From Pseudomonas viridiflava (GTDB lineage Bacteria > Pseudomonadota > Gammaproteobacteria > Pseudomonadales > Pseudomonadaceae), in contig NZ_UUIS01000058.1 in assembly GCF_900589395.1 (NCBI RefSeq), positions 94,202 to 138,270 of the forward strand: a DNA stretch of 44,069 bases, given 5' to 3'. Of this stretch, positions 25,760 to 33,577 are shown piece after piece. A model generated the notes under the pieces. It was not told the origin of the DNA, did no database searches, and saw only the letters and a list, made by a program, of their open reading frames with translations. The stretch's first letter is position 1. Each line of letters starts with the position of its first letter. A program made the position numbers and the translations under genes.

Positions 25760-26965
25760 ATGCCCCTCATTTCTCCCTGGCGCGCGGACTTTCCAGCCCT
25801 CGACGCCCTGCAACGGCAAGGCCAGACCTACCTGGACAACGCCGCTACCACGCAAAAACCCCAGGCATTGCTCGATGCCCTGAACCATTACTACACCAGC
25901 GGCGCGGCCAACGTGCACCGTGCCCAGCACTTGCCTGGCGCGCATGCCACCCAGGCCTTCGAAGCCTCGCGGTACACGATCGGCCAGTGGCTCAATGCCG
26001 GCGAGTCCGGACAGATCATTTTTACCCATGGCGCCACCTCGGCCCTGAACCTGCTGGCCTATGGGCTGCAGACGCGCTTCACCGAGGGTGACGAGATTGT
26101 CATCAGCGCCCTGGAACACCACGCCAACCTGCTGCCCTGGCAACAACTGGCCCGCCGGCGCAACCTGCGCCTGGTGGTGCTGCCGCTGGATGGCCATGGC
26201 CTGATCGATCTTGAGGCCGCCGCCACACTGATCGGCCCGCGTACCCGCCTGCTGGCGGTCAGCCAGTTCTCCAATGTGCTCGGCGCCTGGCAACCGTTGA
26301 CCCGCCTGCTGGCCCTGGCCCGTGCTCAAGGCGCGCTGACCGTGGTCGATGGCGCCCAGGGTGTGGTGCATGGCCGCCACGACGTGCAGGCACTGGGTTG
26401 CGACTTCTATGTGTTTTCCAGCCACAAACTGTACGGCCCCGAAGGCCTGGGCGTGCTCTATGGTCGCCATGCCGCGCTGGCCCACCTGGCCCCCTGGCAG
26501 TTCGGCGGCGAGATGGTGCTGGACGCCGACTACCACCACGCCGAGTTCCGCCCGGCACCGCTGGGGTTCGAAGCCGGCACGCCGCCCATTGCCAGCGTCA
26601 TCGGCCTGGGCGCCACCCTTGAATATCTGCACGGGCTCGATCAACAGGCCGTGGCCGATCACGAGGCGCGCCTGCACCGGCGCCTGCTCGAAGGCCTGCA
26701 GCAACGCGAGGCGGTACGCGTGCTGGGTGCACCGGAGCTGGCCCTGGTCAGCTTTGTCGTTGACGGTGTCCATCATGCCGACCTTGCTCACCTGCTGACC
26801 GAACAGGGCATTGCCGTGCGTGCCGGTCACCATTGTGCAATGCCCTTGCTCAAGAGCCTCGGCCTGCCGGGCGCCATCCGCGTTTCGCTGGGGCTGTACA
26901 ACGACTCTGACGACTTGCTGCGCTTCTTCAATGCCCTGGACCGGGGCCTGGAGCTGCTGAGATGA
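25760..26965 (+). CDS. csdA: cysteine desulfurase CsdA
   Basis: PLP enzyme that takes sulfur from cysteine as an enzyme-bound persulfide. The 401 residues have the class V aminotransferase fold. The N-terminal YLDNAATTQKP and GAANVHRAQH, the PLP lysine K223 in FSSHKLYGPEGLG, and the persulfide Cys C359 in VRAGHHCAMPLL place it in the SufS/CsdA group, not IscS. The stop overlaps the sufE/csdE start (ATGA), so partner and enzyme are co-translated. With tcdA next door, the E. coli csdA-csdE-tcdA arrangement is the best match. Confidence 0.95.
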   Translation: MPLISPWRADFPALDALQRQGQTYLDNAATTQKPQALLDALNHYYTSGAANVHRAQHLPGAHATQAFEASRYTIGQWLNAGESGQIIFTHGATSALNLLAYGLQTRFTEGDEIVISALEHHANLLPWQQLARRRNLRLVVLPLDGHGLIDLEAAATLIGPRTRLLAVSQFSNVLGAWQPLTRLLALARAQGALTVVDGAQGVVHGRHDVQALGCDFYVFSSHKLYGPEGLGVLYGRHAALAHLAPWQFGGEMVLDADYHHAEFRPAPLGFEAGTPPIASVIGLGATLEYLHGLDQQAVADHEARLHRRLLEGLQQREAVRVLGAPELALVSFVVDGVHHADLAHLLTEQGIAVRAGHHCAMPLLKSLGLPGAIRVSLGLYNDSDDLLRFFNALDRGLELLR

Positions 26966-27381
26966 GCCTGCCTGAAGGCTTGACCGCCCAGGCCCGGGCG
27001 GCGCTGGAGGCTTTCGGCCAGGCCCAGGGCTGGGAACAGCGTGCCCGCCTGCTGATGCAGTGGGGCGAGCGCCTGGCGCCCTTGAGCGACGCGGAAAAAT
27101 CCGACGAGCATCGGGTGCACGGTTGCGAAAGCCAGGTCTGGCTACTGGCCCGGGAACACGACGGCCACTGGCATTTTCGCGCCAGCAGCGATGCGCGGCT
27201 GTTGCGCGGCCTGCTGGCGGTGCTGCTGGTGAGGGTCAACGACCTGCCGGCGCAGGCCCTGCTACAGGTCGACCTGCACGACTGGTTCGAACGCCTGGGG
27301 CTGGGCCGACAGCTCTCGCCATCACGCAGCAACGGTCTCAATGCCGTGCTGCAACGCATGCGTGAGCAGGCTCAGTCCTGA
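26962..27381 (+). CDS. csdE: SufE-family sulfur acceptor (CsdE)
   Basis: Accepts persulfide sulfur from CsdA and raises its activity. It has 139 residues, the family size. The acceptor cysteine is C55 in the conserved HRVHGCESQVWL. The C-terminal LHDWFERLGLGRQLSPSRSNGLNAVLQRM is the standard SufE ending. It overlaps csdA by 4 bases. Its last 10 bases overlap the 3' end of tcdA on the other strand, so there is no room for a separate terminator. Confidence 0.94.
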   Translation: MSLPEGLTAQARAALEAFGQAQGWEQRARLLMQWGERLAPLSDAEKSDEHRVHGCESQVWLLAREHDGHWHFRASSDARLLRGLLAVLLVRVNDLPAQALLQVDLHDWFERLGLGRQLSPSRSNGLNAVLQRMREQAQS

Positions 27382-28208
27382 GCGGGCGTCACCGAGGCAG
27401 GCTCAGCCTTGACCCGCTCCGAAGGCCGGCGTGCACCGGCAACCAGTTTGTCGACCGCACGGCTGGCTGCGACCATGCCGAAGGTCGCGGTGACCATCAT
27501 CACCGCGCCAAATCCCCCGGCGCAGTCCAGCCGCACGCCGTCACCAACAAAGGTCTTGCTCTGGCACACACTGCCGTCGGGCATCGGGTAGCGCAGTTGC
27601 TCGCTGGAAAACACGCATGGCACGCTGTAGGTGCGATTGGCAGTGCGTGAAAAGCCGTAATCACGGCGCAGGGTCGAGCGCACCTTGGCGGCCAGCGGAT
27701 CGTTGAAGGTGCGGTTCAAATCAATGACCTGGATCTGCGTCGGGTCGATCTGCCCGCCGGCGCCACCGGTGGTGACCACCTGGATCTTGCGCCGCTTGCA
27801 CCAGGCAATCAGCGCGGCCTTGGACTTGACGCTGTCGATGCAATCGACGACGAAATCCAGCTCCAGCGTAATGTGCTCGGCCAGCGTCTCGACCGTGACG
27901 AAGTCAGCCACCGCATGCACCACGCACGCCGGATTGATCGCACGGATGCGCTCGGCCATGACCTCGACCTTGGCCCGGCCCACGGTGCCGTCCAGCGCAT
28001 GCAACTGACGATTGACGTTGCTGACACAGACATCGTCCAGGTCAAACAGCGAGATCTCGCCCACCCCCGAACGCGCCAGCGCCTCGGCCGCCCACGAGCC
28101 CACGCCACCAATGCCGACCACCGCCACATGGGCCGCTTGCAGGCGTGCCAGCCCTTCATTGCCATACAACCTTGCGATACCGGCGAACCGTGGATCTATT
28201 ACGCTCAT
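27372..28208 (-). CDS. tcdA: tRNA threonylcarbamoyladenosine dehydratase
   Basis: E1-like enzyme that cyclises t6A37 in tRNA to ct6A using ATP. ATG 28208 (MSVIDPRFAGIARLYGNEGLARLQ) gives 278 residues; a longer frame to 28355 has no family support. The Rossmann nucleotide motif is VVGIGGVGSWAAEALARSG. Further blocks are DLDDVCVSNVNRQLHA, DFVVDCIDSVKSK and VTTGGAGGQIDPT. In E. coli it needs sulfur carriers CsdA-CsdE. Here it converges on that pair with a 10-base overlap instead of following it on the same strand. The C-terminus has a hydrophobic stretch (FGAVMMVTATFGMVAA), usual for TcdA. Confidence 0.95.
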   Translation of the reverse strand: MSVIDPRFAGIARLYGNEGLARLQAAHVAVVGIGGVGSWAAEALARSGVGEISLFDLDDVCVSNVNRQLHALDGTVGRAKVEVMAERIRAINPACVVHAVADFVTVETLAEHITLELDFVVDCIDSVKSKAALIAWCKRRKIQVVTTGGAGGQIDPTQIQVIDLNRTFNDPLAAKVRSTLRRDYGFSRTANRTYSVPCVFSSEQLRYPMPDGSVCQSKTFVGDGVRLDCAGGFGAVMMVTATFGMVAASRAVDKLVAGARRPSERVKAEPASVTPAQD

Positions 28209-28366
28209 GGACCTGACCTCGAAAACCGGCGCGCAGTATAAGGCGCCTGCGTCATGAAAACAGTCACCTGTCGAATGAGCATGGCCATTGATCGACTCAT
28301 GTTTACCTGTCCGGTCGACGCTGATCGCTCTGCGCCGGGTATCGCGCGATTGCACGACTCAGACGT

Positions 28367-30982
28367 GTGACGCCGCCGTCCGCTGCCGAAGCGGTCGAGA
28401 CCCATCAAGACGGTCAGGAAACCCTAGACTTATCAGGGTTTCTACACTCTTCTCGACAGTGCTTGCCGCTCATGACATTGCTTCTTGTTGGCCTGTGCCT
28501 GGTGTTTCTCGGGCTGCTGCTGATCGTTTTCTATACTCGGCCACGAGTCTATCTGGATGCGCCCGACTGGCCAAAGCAGGTCAGCGGCATCAATTACGCC
28601 CCGTTTCGCCCGGGCCAGACGCCTCACAAAAAGAGTTACCCCTCGACAGCGCAGATTCGCGAAGACCTGGTACAGCTGCGCTCGCTGACCTCGCACATCC
28701 GCACGTACTCGGTGGAAGGCACCTTGAGCCATATACCCGAGATTGCACAATCACTGGGGCTGGCCGTCACGCTGGGCATATGGATCTGTAAAGACAACGA
28801 ACGCAATGACCAGGAAATAACGCAGGCTATCGCCCTGGCGCAGCGTTTCACCTGTATCAAGCGTGTCATCGTAGGAAATGAAAGCCTCTATCGCGGTGAT
28901 GCCACTGTCGAGCAACTGGTCAATTACTTGCAGCGGATACGCCGGCAGGTGCACCTGCCTCTTTCCATTTCCGAACAATGGCATCAATGGCAGGACGTTC
29001 CGGGCCTGGCCGAACATGTGGATTTCATTGCCGCGCACGTATTGCCCTACTGGGAGGCCCGGCACTTTCTCAAAGCACCTGCCTATGTCGCCGAACGCGC
29101 CTTGCACCTCAAGCAGTTGTTTGCGGGCAAACCCTTGCTGCTCTCGGAAATCGGCTGGCCCAGCCGCGGCCGTTTCATGCAACGGACCGACGCATCACCC
29201 GCGCAACAGGCCCTCTGTCTGCGCCAGCAAATCAGCTCGCTTGACCGGTTGGGGCAAGAGTACTTCGTGATCGAGGCATTCGATCAGCGCTGGAAAACCG
29301 ACGAGGGAATGGCGGGGCCTCACTGGGGTATTTTCACCGCGCAACGCCAGTGCAAGATTCAAATGAGCGGGCCGGTGCAGATGCCTGGCGACTGGGTGGC
29401 GCTTTTTGCAAGCCTGTCAGGCCGGTTGAAAGCCTCAAGGGTCAAATGCCTGTTCACCACAGCCTTGTTACTCTGCGCACTGCTGACGCTGACCGGGATC
29501 AGCCACATACCGACAATGCCCTTGTGGTTCAGCGTGTCGGTGAGCCTGGGCTGGGCGGCGTACACACTTGGCATTCTGGGTGTGGAAATCCATGAATGGC
29601 TTGAATCGCTTTTTTCTCCTGTTTCTCCCCGACTGTTCCTGCCCATCCATGATGCCGATCGCTACCGCCCAACGCTGTCCATCCATATCGCCTGCCACAA
29701 CGAACCGCCCGCCATGGTCATCAAGACGCTCGATGCCCTGGCAGGGCTGCAATACACGGACTTCGAAGTCATGGTGATCGACAACAACACCTGTGACCCG
29801 GCCATCTGGAAACCGGTGCAGACGCATTGCCAGCGCCTGGGACCACGCTTTCGGTTCTTCCATGTCGATCCACTGCCAGGGTTCAAGGCCGGCGCACTCA
29901 ACTACCTGCTCGAACGCACCTGCGACACCGCCCAGATCATCGCAGTCATTGATGCCGACTACTGCGTCAACCGCAACTGGCTGTACGACATGGTGCCGCA
30001 CTTTGCCGACCCGGACATTGCCCTGATTCAGTCTCCCCAGGACTACCGGGACGCCAAAGACACTCTTTTCAAACGCTGCTGCAATGCCGAATACCGCAGC
30101 TTTTTTGCTATCGGCATGGTCATTCGCAATGACCACAATGCAATCATCCAGCATGGGACGATGACCCTGATCAGGCGCTCGGCGTTGCAGGCTCTGCGTT
30201 GGGCACCGTGGTGTATCTGCGAAGATGCCGAGCTGGGCCTGCGTCTGATGGAGCACGGCTACTCGACGGGCTATTTGCCCGTCAGTTACGGCCAGGGGCT
30301 GATACCTGATAACTTTTCGGACTTCAAACGGCAGCGATACCGCTGGGCCTATGGCGCGATGCAAATCATCAAGCAACATTCAAACAGCCTGATCTACGCC
30401 AGGAAAAGCCCGCTGAGTACCGCCCAGCGCTACCATTTCCTGGGCGGATGGGTGCCATGGATGAGCGAAGCGATCAACTACCTGCTGACTTTTGCCTGCC
30501 TGTTCTGGTCACTCGTCATGCTCGCCTGGCCCGTGCAGTCAGGTCCTGTTCCCTGGCTGTTTTCAGCGCCGCCGATACTGATATTTCTGGTGCGCACAAC
30601 AAAGCTGTTCAGCCTCTATGACCGGTTCGTCAACACTGACCTGCGCGAAGCCTTTGCCGCCACCCTGGCCGGCATGGCGTTATACCCCACCCTGGGCAAG
30701 GCCGTTCTGGCGGGATGGTTCACACGCACACTGCCCTTTTTCAGAACGCCCAAGACGGCATCGACTCATGGCTGGTCAATTGCGTTGGCGCATGTTCGCG
30801 AAGAAGCTTGCCTGATGCTGTCATTGTGGGCTGTAGCGGCAGGCCTGGCCTTGACCCGCGATCTGACTGCGAACATGGCAATGTGGCAAGCACTGCTCCT
30901 GGTTCAGTCGCTTCCTTGCACGGCGGCGGTGGCAATGTCGCTGATATCGTGCAGGAACGCCGCCATGACGGTACAGCGCTGA
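28367..30982 (+). CDS. ndvB: NdvB-like beta-(1,3)-glucan synthase: GH17 plus GT2
   Basis: Membrane protein that makes periplasmic beta-1,3-linked (cyclic) glucans from UDP-glucose. An N-terminal membrane helix (about 36-56) precedes a periplasmic GH17 domain (about 70-335) with the acid/base E172 in VIVGNESL and the nucleophile E261 in LLSEIGWPSRG. Two helices (about 358-405) lead to a cytoplasmic GT2 domain with CHNEPP, DADY (529-532), ED (619-620) and QRYRW (656-660). Four or so C-terminal helices follow. It sits next to dapE and rlmA, as ndvB does in P. aeruginosa, where it drives biofilm antibiotic tolerance. The start is uncertain: GTG 28367 (871 residues) has no ribosome site, and codons 20-30 are rare for this genome. 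ATG 28472 (836 residues) may be the true start. Confidence 0.85.
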   Translation: MTPPSAAEAVETHQDGQETLDLSGFLHSSRQCLPLMTLLLVGLCLVFLGLLLIVFYTRPRVYLDAPDWPKQVSGINYAPFRPGQTPHKKSYPSTAQIREDLVQLRSLTSHIRTYSVEGTLSHIPEIAQSLGLAVTLGIWICKDNERNDQEITQAIALAQRFTCIKRVIVGNESLYRGDATVEQLVNYLQRIRRQVHLPLSISEQWHQWQDVPGLAEHVDFIAAHVLPYWEARHFLKAPAYVAERALHLKQLFAGKPLLLSEIGWPSRGRFMQRTDASPAQQALCLRQQISSLDRLGQEYFVIEAFDQRWKTDEGMAGPHWGIFTAQRQCKIQMSGPVQMPGDWVALFASLSGRLKASRVKCLFTTALLLCALLTLTGISHIPTMPLWFSVSVSLGWAAYTLGILGVEIHEWLESLFSPVSPRLFLPIHDADRYRPTLSIHIACHNEPPAMVIKTLDALAGLQYTDFEVMVIDNNTCDPAIWKPVQTHCQRLGPRFRFFHVDPLPGFKAGALNYLLERTCDTAQIIAVIDADYCVNRNWLYDMVPHFADPDIALIQSPQDYRDAKDTLFKRCCNAEYRSFFAIGMVIRNDHNAIIQHGTMTLIRRSALQALRWAPWCICEDAELGLRLMEHGYSTGYLPVSYGQGLIPDNFSDFKRQRYRWAYGAMQIIKQHSNSLIYARKSPLSTAQRYHFLGGWVPWMSEAINYLLTFACLFWSLVMLAWPVQSGPVPWLFSAPPILIFLVRTTKLFSLYDRFVNTDLREAFAATLAGMALYPTLGKAVLAGWFTRTLPFFRTPKTASTHGWSIALAHVREEACLMLSLWAVAAGLALTRDLTANMAMWQALLLVQSLPCTAAVAMSLISCRNAAMTVQR
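28418..28442 (+). promoter_or_regulatory. inverted repeat with sigma-S-like -10 box before ndvB
   Basis: GAAACCCT (28418-28425) and AGGGTTTC (28435-28442) are a perfect 8-bp inverted repeat. A CTAGACTTAT (28424-28433) overlaps it and resembles the stationary-phase sigma S -10 consensus (CTATACTTAA). The site is 30 bases before ATG 28472. If it is a promoter, the longer GTG reading frame is excluded. No -35 is visible, which is acceptable for sigma S. Confidence 0.45.
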
Positions 30983-30987
30983 GCAAA

Positions 30988-31034
30988 CGGCTATCGCGCT
31001 AATGAGCGGCCTTCGTAGCCGCATTTTGCTTTAA
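30988..31034 (+). terminator. probable terminator of ndvB
   Basis: CGGCTA (30988-30993) pairs with TAGCCG (31016-31021). A small CGCT-AATG-AGCG hairpin sits inside, and CATTTTGCTTT follows. The outer bases GCAAA and TTTGC can extend the stem. It starts just after the ndvB stop and ends about 45 bases before dapE. Confidence 0.5.
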
Positions 31035-31078
31035 GATAACCGCCTTTTCGCCCCACGCCCTGTACCGGAGTCCTGTTC

Positions 31079-32230
31079 ATGACGGCCCCAGCCGACCTTT
31101 CGCCCACTCTTCAACTGGCCTGCGACCTGATTCGCCGGCCGTCGGTCACGCCGCTGGACGCCGATTGCCAGACCGTGATGATGCGGCGCCTGGGCGCGGC
31201 CGGCTTCAGGCTCGAACCGATGCGCATCGAAGACGTGGACAATTTCTGGGCCACCCATGGCAACGGCGACGGCCCGGTATTGTGCTTTGCCGGGCACACC
31301 GACGTGGTGCCGACCGGTCCGGTACACGCCTGGCAGAACGACCCGTTTGACGCCTTGATCGACGAACAGGGCATGCTCTGCGGGCGCGGTGCGGCCGATA
31401 TGAAGGGCAGCCTGGCGTCGATGGTGGTGGCGGTCGAGCGCTTTGTCGGCGATTACCCGGACCACAAGGGCTCGGTGGCCTTTCTGATCACCAGCGACGA
31501 AGAAGGCCCGGCGCACCACGGCACCAAGGCGGTGGTCGAGCGCCTGGCCGCGCGCCAGGAGCGCCTGGACTGGTGCATTGTCGGCGAGCCGTCGAGCACC
31601 ACGCTGGTGGGGGATGTGGTCAAGAACGGTCGGCGCGGCTCGCTGGGCGCCACCCTGACTGTGCGCGGCAAGCAAGGCCATGTGGCCTACCCGCACCTGG
31701 CCCGCAACCCGATCCACCTGGCCGCCCCGGCCCTGGCAGAGCTGGCCGCCGAGCACTGGGATGAAGGCAACGATTTCTTCCCGCCGACCAGCTTCCAGAT
31801 TTCCAACCTCAATTCCGGCACCGGCGCGACCAACGTGATCCCCGGCGACCTGGTGGCCGTGTTCAACTTCCGCTTTTCCACCGAGTCCACGGTCGAAGGC
31901 CTCAAGCAGCGGGTTGCGGTCATCCTCGACAAGCACGGCCTGGACTGGCACATCGACTGGGCGCTGTCGGGCCTGCCGTTCCTGACCGAGCCGGGCGCGC
32001 TGCTCGACGCCGTATCGGCCAGCATCCGCCAGGTCACCGGCCGTGAAACCCGGGCCTCGACCAGTGGCGGCACCTCCGACGGGCGCTTCATTGCCACCCT
32101 GGGTACCCAGGTGGTCGAACTGGGGCCGGTCAACGCCACCATTCACCAGGTCGACGAGCGCATCCTGGCCAGTGACCTGGACGTACTGACCGAGATCTAC
32201 TACCAGACTCTGGTCAAGTTGCTCGCCTGA
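31079..32230 (+). CDS. dapE: succinyl-diaminopimelate desuccinylase
   Basis: Di-zinc hydrolase that frees LL-diaminopimelate from its N-succinyl form, the step after DapC. It has 383 residues. Metal ligands and catalytic residues are visible: H73 and D75 (CFAGHTDVVP), D107 (GRGAADMKG), E141-E142 (TSDEEGP), E170 (VGEPSS) and H356 (NATIHQVDE). The dimerisation domain lies at about 180-295 (RRGSLGATLTVRGKQGHVAYP). The ATG has GGAG upstream. The stop shares a base with the rlmA start (TGATG). Confidence 0.97.
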   Translation: MTAPADLSPTLQLACDLIRRPSVTPLDADCQTVMMRRLGAAGFRLEPMRIEDVDNFWATHGNGDGPVLCFAGHTDVVPTGPVHAWQNDPFDALIDEQGMLCGRGAADMKGSLASMVVAVERFVGDYPDHKGSVAFLITSDEEGPAHHGTKAVVERLAARQERLDWCIVGEPSSTTLVGDVVKNGRRGSLGATLTVRGKQGHVAYPHLARNPIHLAAPALAELAAEHWDEGNDFFPPTSFQISNLNSGTGATNVIPGDLVAVFNFRFSTESTVEGLKQRVAVILDKHGLDWHIDWALSGLPFLTEPGALLDAVSASIRQVTGRETRASTSGGTSDGRFIATLGTQVVELGPVNATIHQVDERILASDLDVLTEIYYQTLVKLLA

Positions 32231-33039
32231 TGCTGATCTGTCCAATCTGTTCGGCGCCTTTGAGCGCCGTCGAGCATGGCGTTGCCTGCCCGGTCAATCA
32301 TCGCTTCGACCGCGCACGCCAGGGTTACCTGAACCTGCTGCCGGTGCAGCACAAGAACAGCCGCGACCCGGGTGACAACCAGGCCATGGTCGAGGCACGC
32401 CGGCGCTTTCTCGACGGCGGGCACTACGCCCCGGTGGCTCGGCGCCTGGCCGAACTGGCGGCTGAACGTGCGCCGGCGCGCTGGCTGGACATCGGCTGCG
32501 GCGAAGGCTATTACACCGCACAACTGGCCCAGGCCCTGCCTGCAGCCGACGGCTACGCCCTGGACATTTCTCGCGAGGCGGTCAAGCGCGCCTGCAAGCG
32601 CGACCCGGCGCTGACCTGGCTGGTCGCCAGCATGGCACGCATTCCGCTGCCCGACGCCAGCTGCCAGTTCCTTGCCAGCGTCTTCAGCCCGCTGGACTGG
32701 CTTGAAGCCAGGCGCCTGCTGACACCCGGCGGCGGCCTGATGCGTGTCGGTCCTACCCGCGGCCACCTGATGGAAATGCGCGAAAAACTGTACGACGAAG
32801 TGCGCGACTACGCTGACGACAAGCACCTGGCCCTGGTGCCTGAAGGCATGGCGCTGGCGCACAGCGAGACCCTGACGTACACACTCAAGCTGATCGACAA
32901 CCAGTCCCGCGCCGACCTGCTGGCGATGACACCGCATGGTTGGCGCGCCAGCGCCGAGCGGCGGGCAGCGGTCATCGAGTACCCCGGACCGTTCAAGGTC
33001 ACCGTTTCCATGCGCTACGATTATTTCGTCCTGCACTAA
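32230..33039 (+). CDS. rlmA: 23S rRNA (guanine-N1) methyltransferase RlmA
   Basis: Methylates G745 (E. coli numbering) in 23S rRNA helix 35. The 269 residues start with a zinc-binding module (C4, C7, C20, H24 in LICPICSAPL and ACPVNHRFD). The SAM-binding motif I follows at 86-95 (LDIGCGEGYY), then a class I methyltransferase core (ASMARIPLPDAS, SVFSPLDW). It is translationally coupled to dapE. The RlmA-I group of Gram-negative bacteria is the best fit, because TlrB-type relatives occur in Gram-positives. Confidence 0.94.
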   Translation: MLICPICSAPLSAVEHGVACPVNHRFDRARQGYLNLLPVQHKNSRDPGDNQAMVEARRRFLDGGHYAPVARRLAELAAERAPARWLDIGCGEGYYTAQLAQALPAADGYALDISREAVKRACKRDPALTWLVASMARIPLPDASCQFLASVFSPLDWLEARRLLTPGGGLMRVGPTRGHLMEMREKLYDEVRDYADDKHLALVPEGMALAHSETLTYTLKLIDNQSRADLLAMTPHGWRASAERRAAVIEYPGPFKVTVSMRYDYFVLH

Positions 33040-33058
33040 GCACTTATTCGAGGTCACC

Positions 33059-33436
33059 ATGCGTCAACCCGATATCGAGATCTACCTCAAGGACGAAGAC
33101 GTCGACCACAAGGCCATTACCGCCTGGCTGAGCGTGGCGCTCGGTCCGTGCAGCGAGTGGACGCAACGCGGCCAGACCTGGAAATGCACGGCCGGCGCGG
33201 TGCCGGTGACCTGGCTGCCCAAGGCTGTGGGCAAGTGGAACAGCCTGTACCTGGAAAGCGACCAGACGCCGTGGACCGACGACATCGCCTGCGCCCGCGC
33301 CGCCTTTGCCGCGCTGGGTGTCGAGGTGCGCTGCGCACCGGGCACCTGGGTGGAAGAGGAAGGCGAAGAAGACGCCGATCGCTGGATCCGTGTCAGCGCC
33401 GATGGCGAACAGGAGATTGTCTGGCGTACCTCATGA
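33059..33436 (+). CDS. conserved hypothetical protein (125 aa)
   Basis: I do not recognise a named family. ATG 33059 has GAGGT 4 bases upstream; the longer frame from 32936 overlaps rlmA and is not used. The protein is small, acidic and soluble, with no signal peptide or membrane segment. It is rich in Trp and has three Cys (C31, C43, C100). Patterns such as WLSVALGPCSEWTQRGQTWKC and WNSLYLESDQTPW suggest a compact alpha/beta fold. A run of acidic residues (EEEGEEDAD) precedes the C-terminal strand. It is the third gene in a probable dapE-rlmA transcript, 19 bases after rlmA. Confidence 0.82.
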   Translation: MRQPDIEIYLKDEDVDHKAITAWLSVALGPCSEWTQRGQTWKCTAGAVPVTWLPKAVGKWNSLYLESDQTPWTDDIACARAAFAALGVEVRCAPGTWVEEEGEEDADRWIRVSADGEQEIVWRTS

Positions 33437-33476
33437 GCCGACGCGCGTCGGCCTGTGGGCACGGAACATTCCCACA
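33437..33476. repeat. palindromes between the 125-aa gene and plsB
   Basis: GCCGACGCGCGTCGGC (33437-33452) is a perfect 16-base palindrome starting at the stop codon of the 125-residue gene. Two bases later TGTGGG (33454-33459) pairs with CCCACA (33471-33476). Neither is followed by a T-run. They may stop the upstream transcript inefficiently or separate it from plsB. The rest of the gap to 33577 shows nothing. Confidence 0.4.
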
Positions 33477-33577
33477 AAACATGACACCAATGGACCACAA
33501 CAGCCTTTTTGCCGTTGGCTGGCAGATACGGCACACTGGCGCCCCGGCCGCTCATGTCCCTCATTCAGCAGAAGCGT

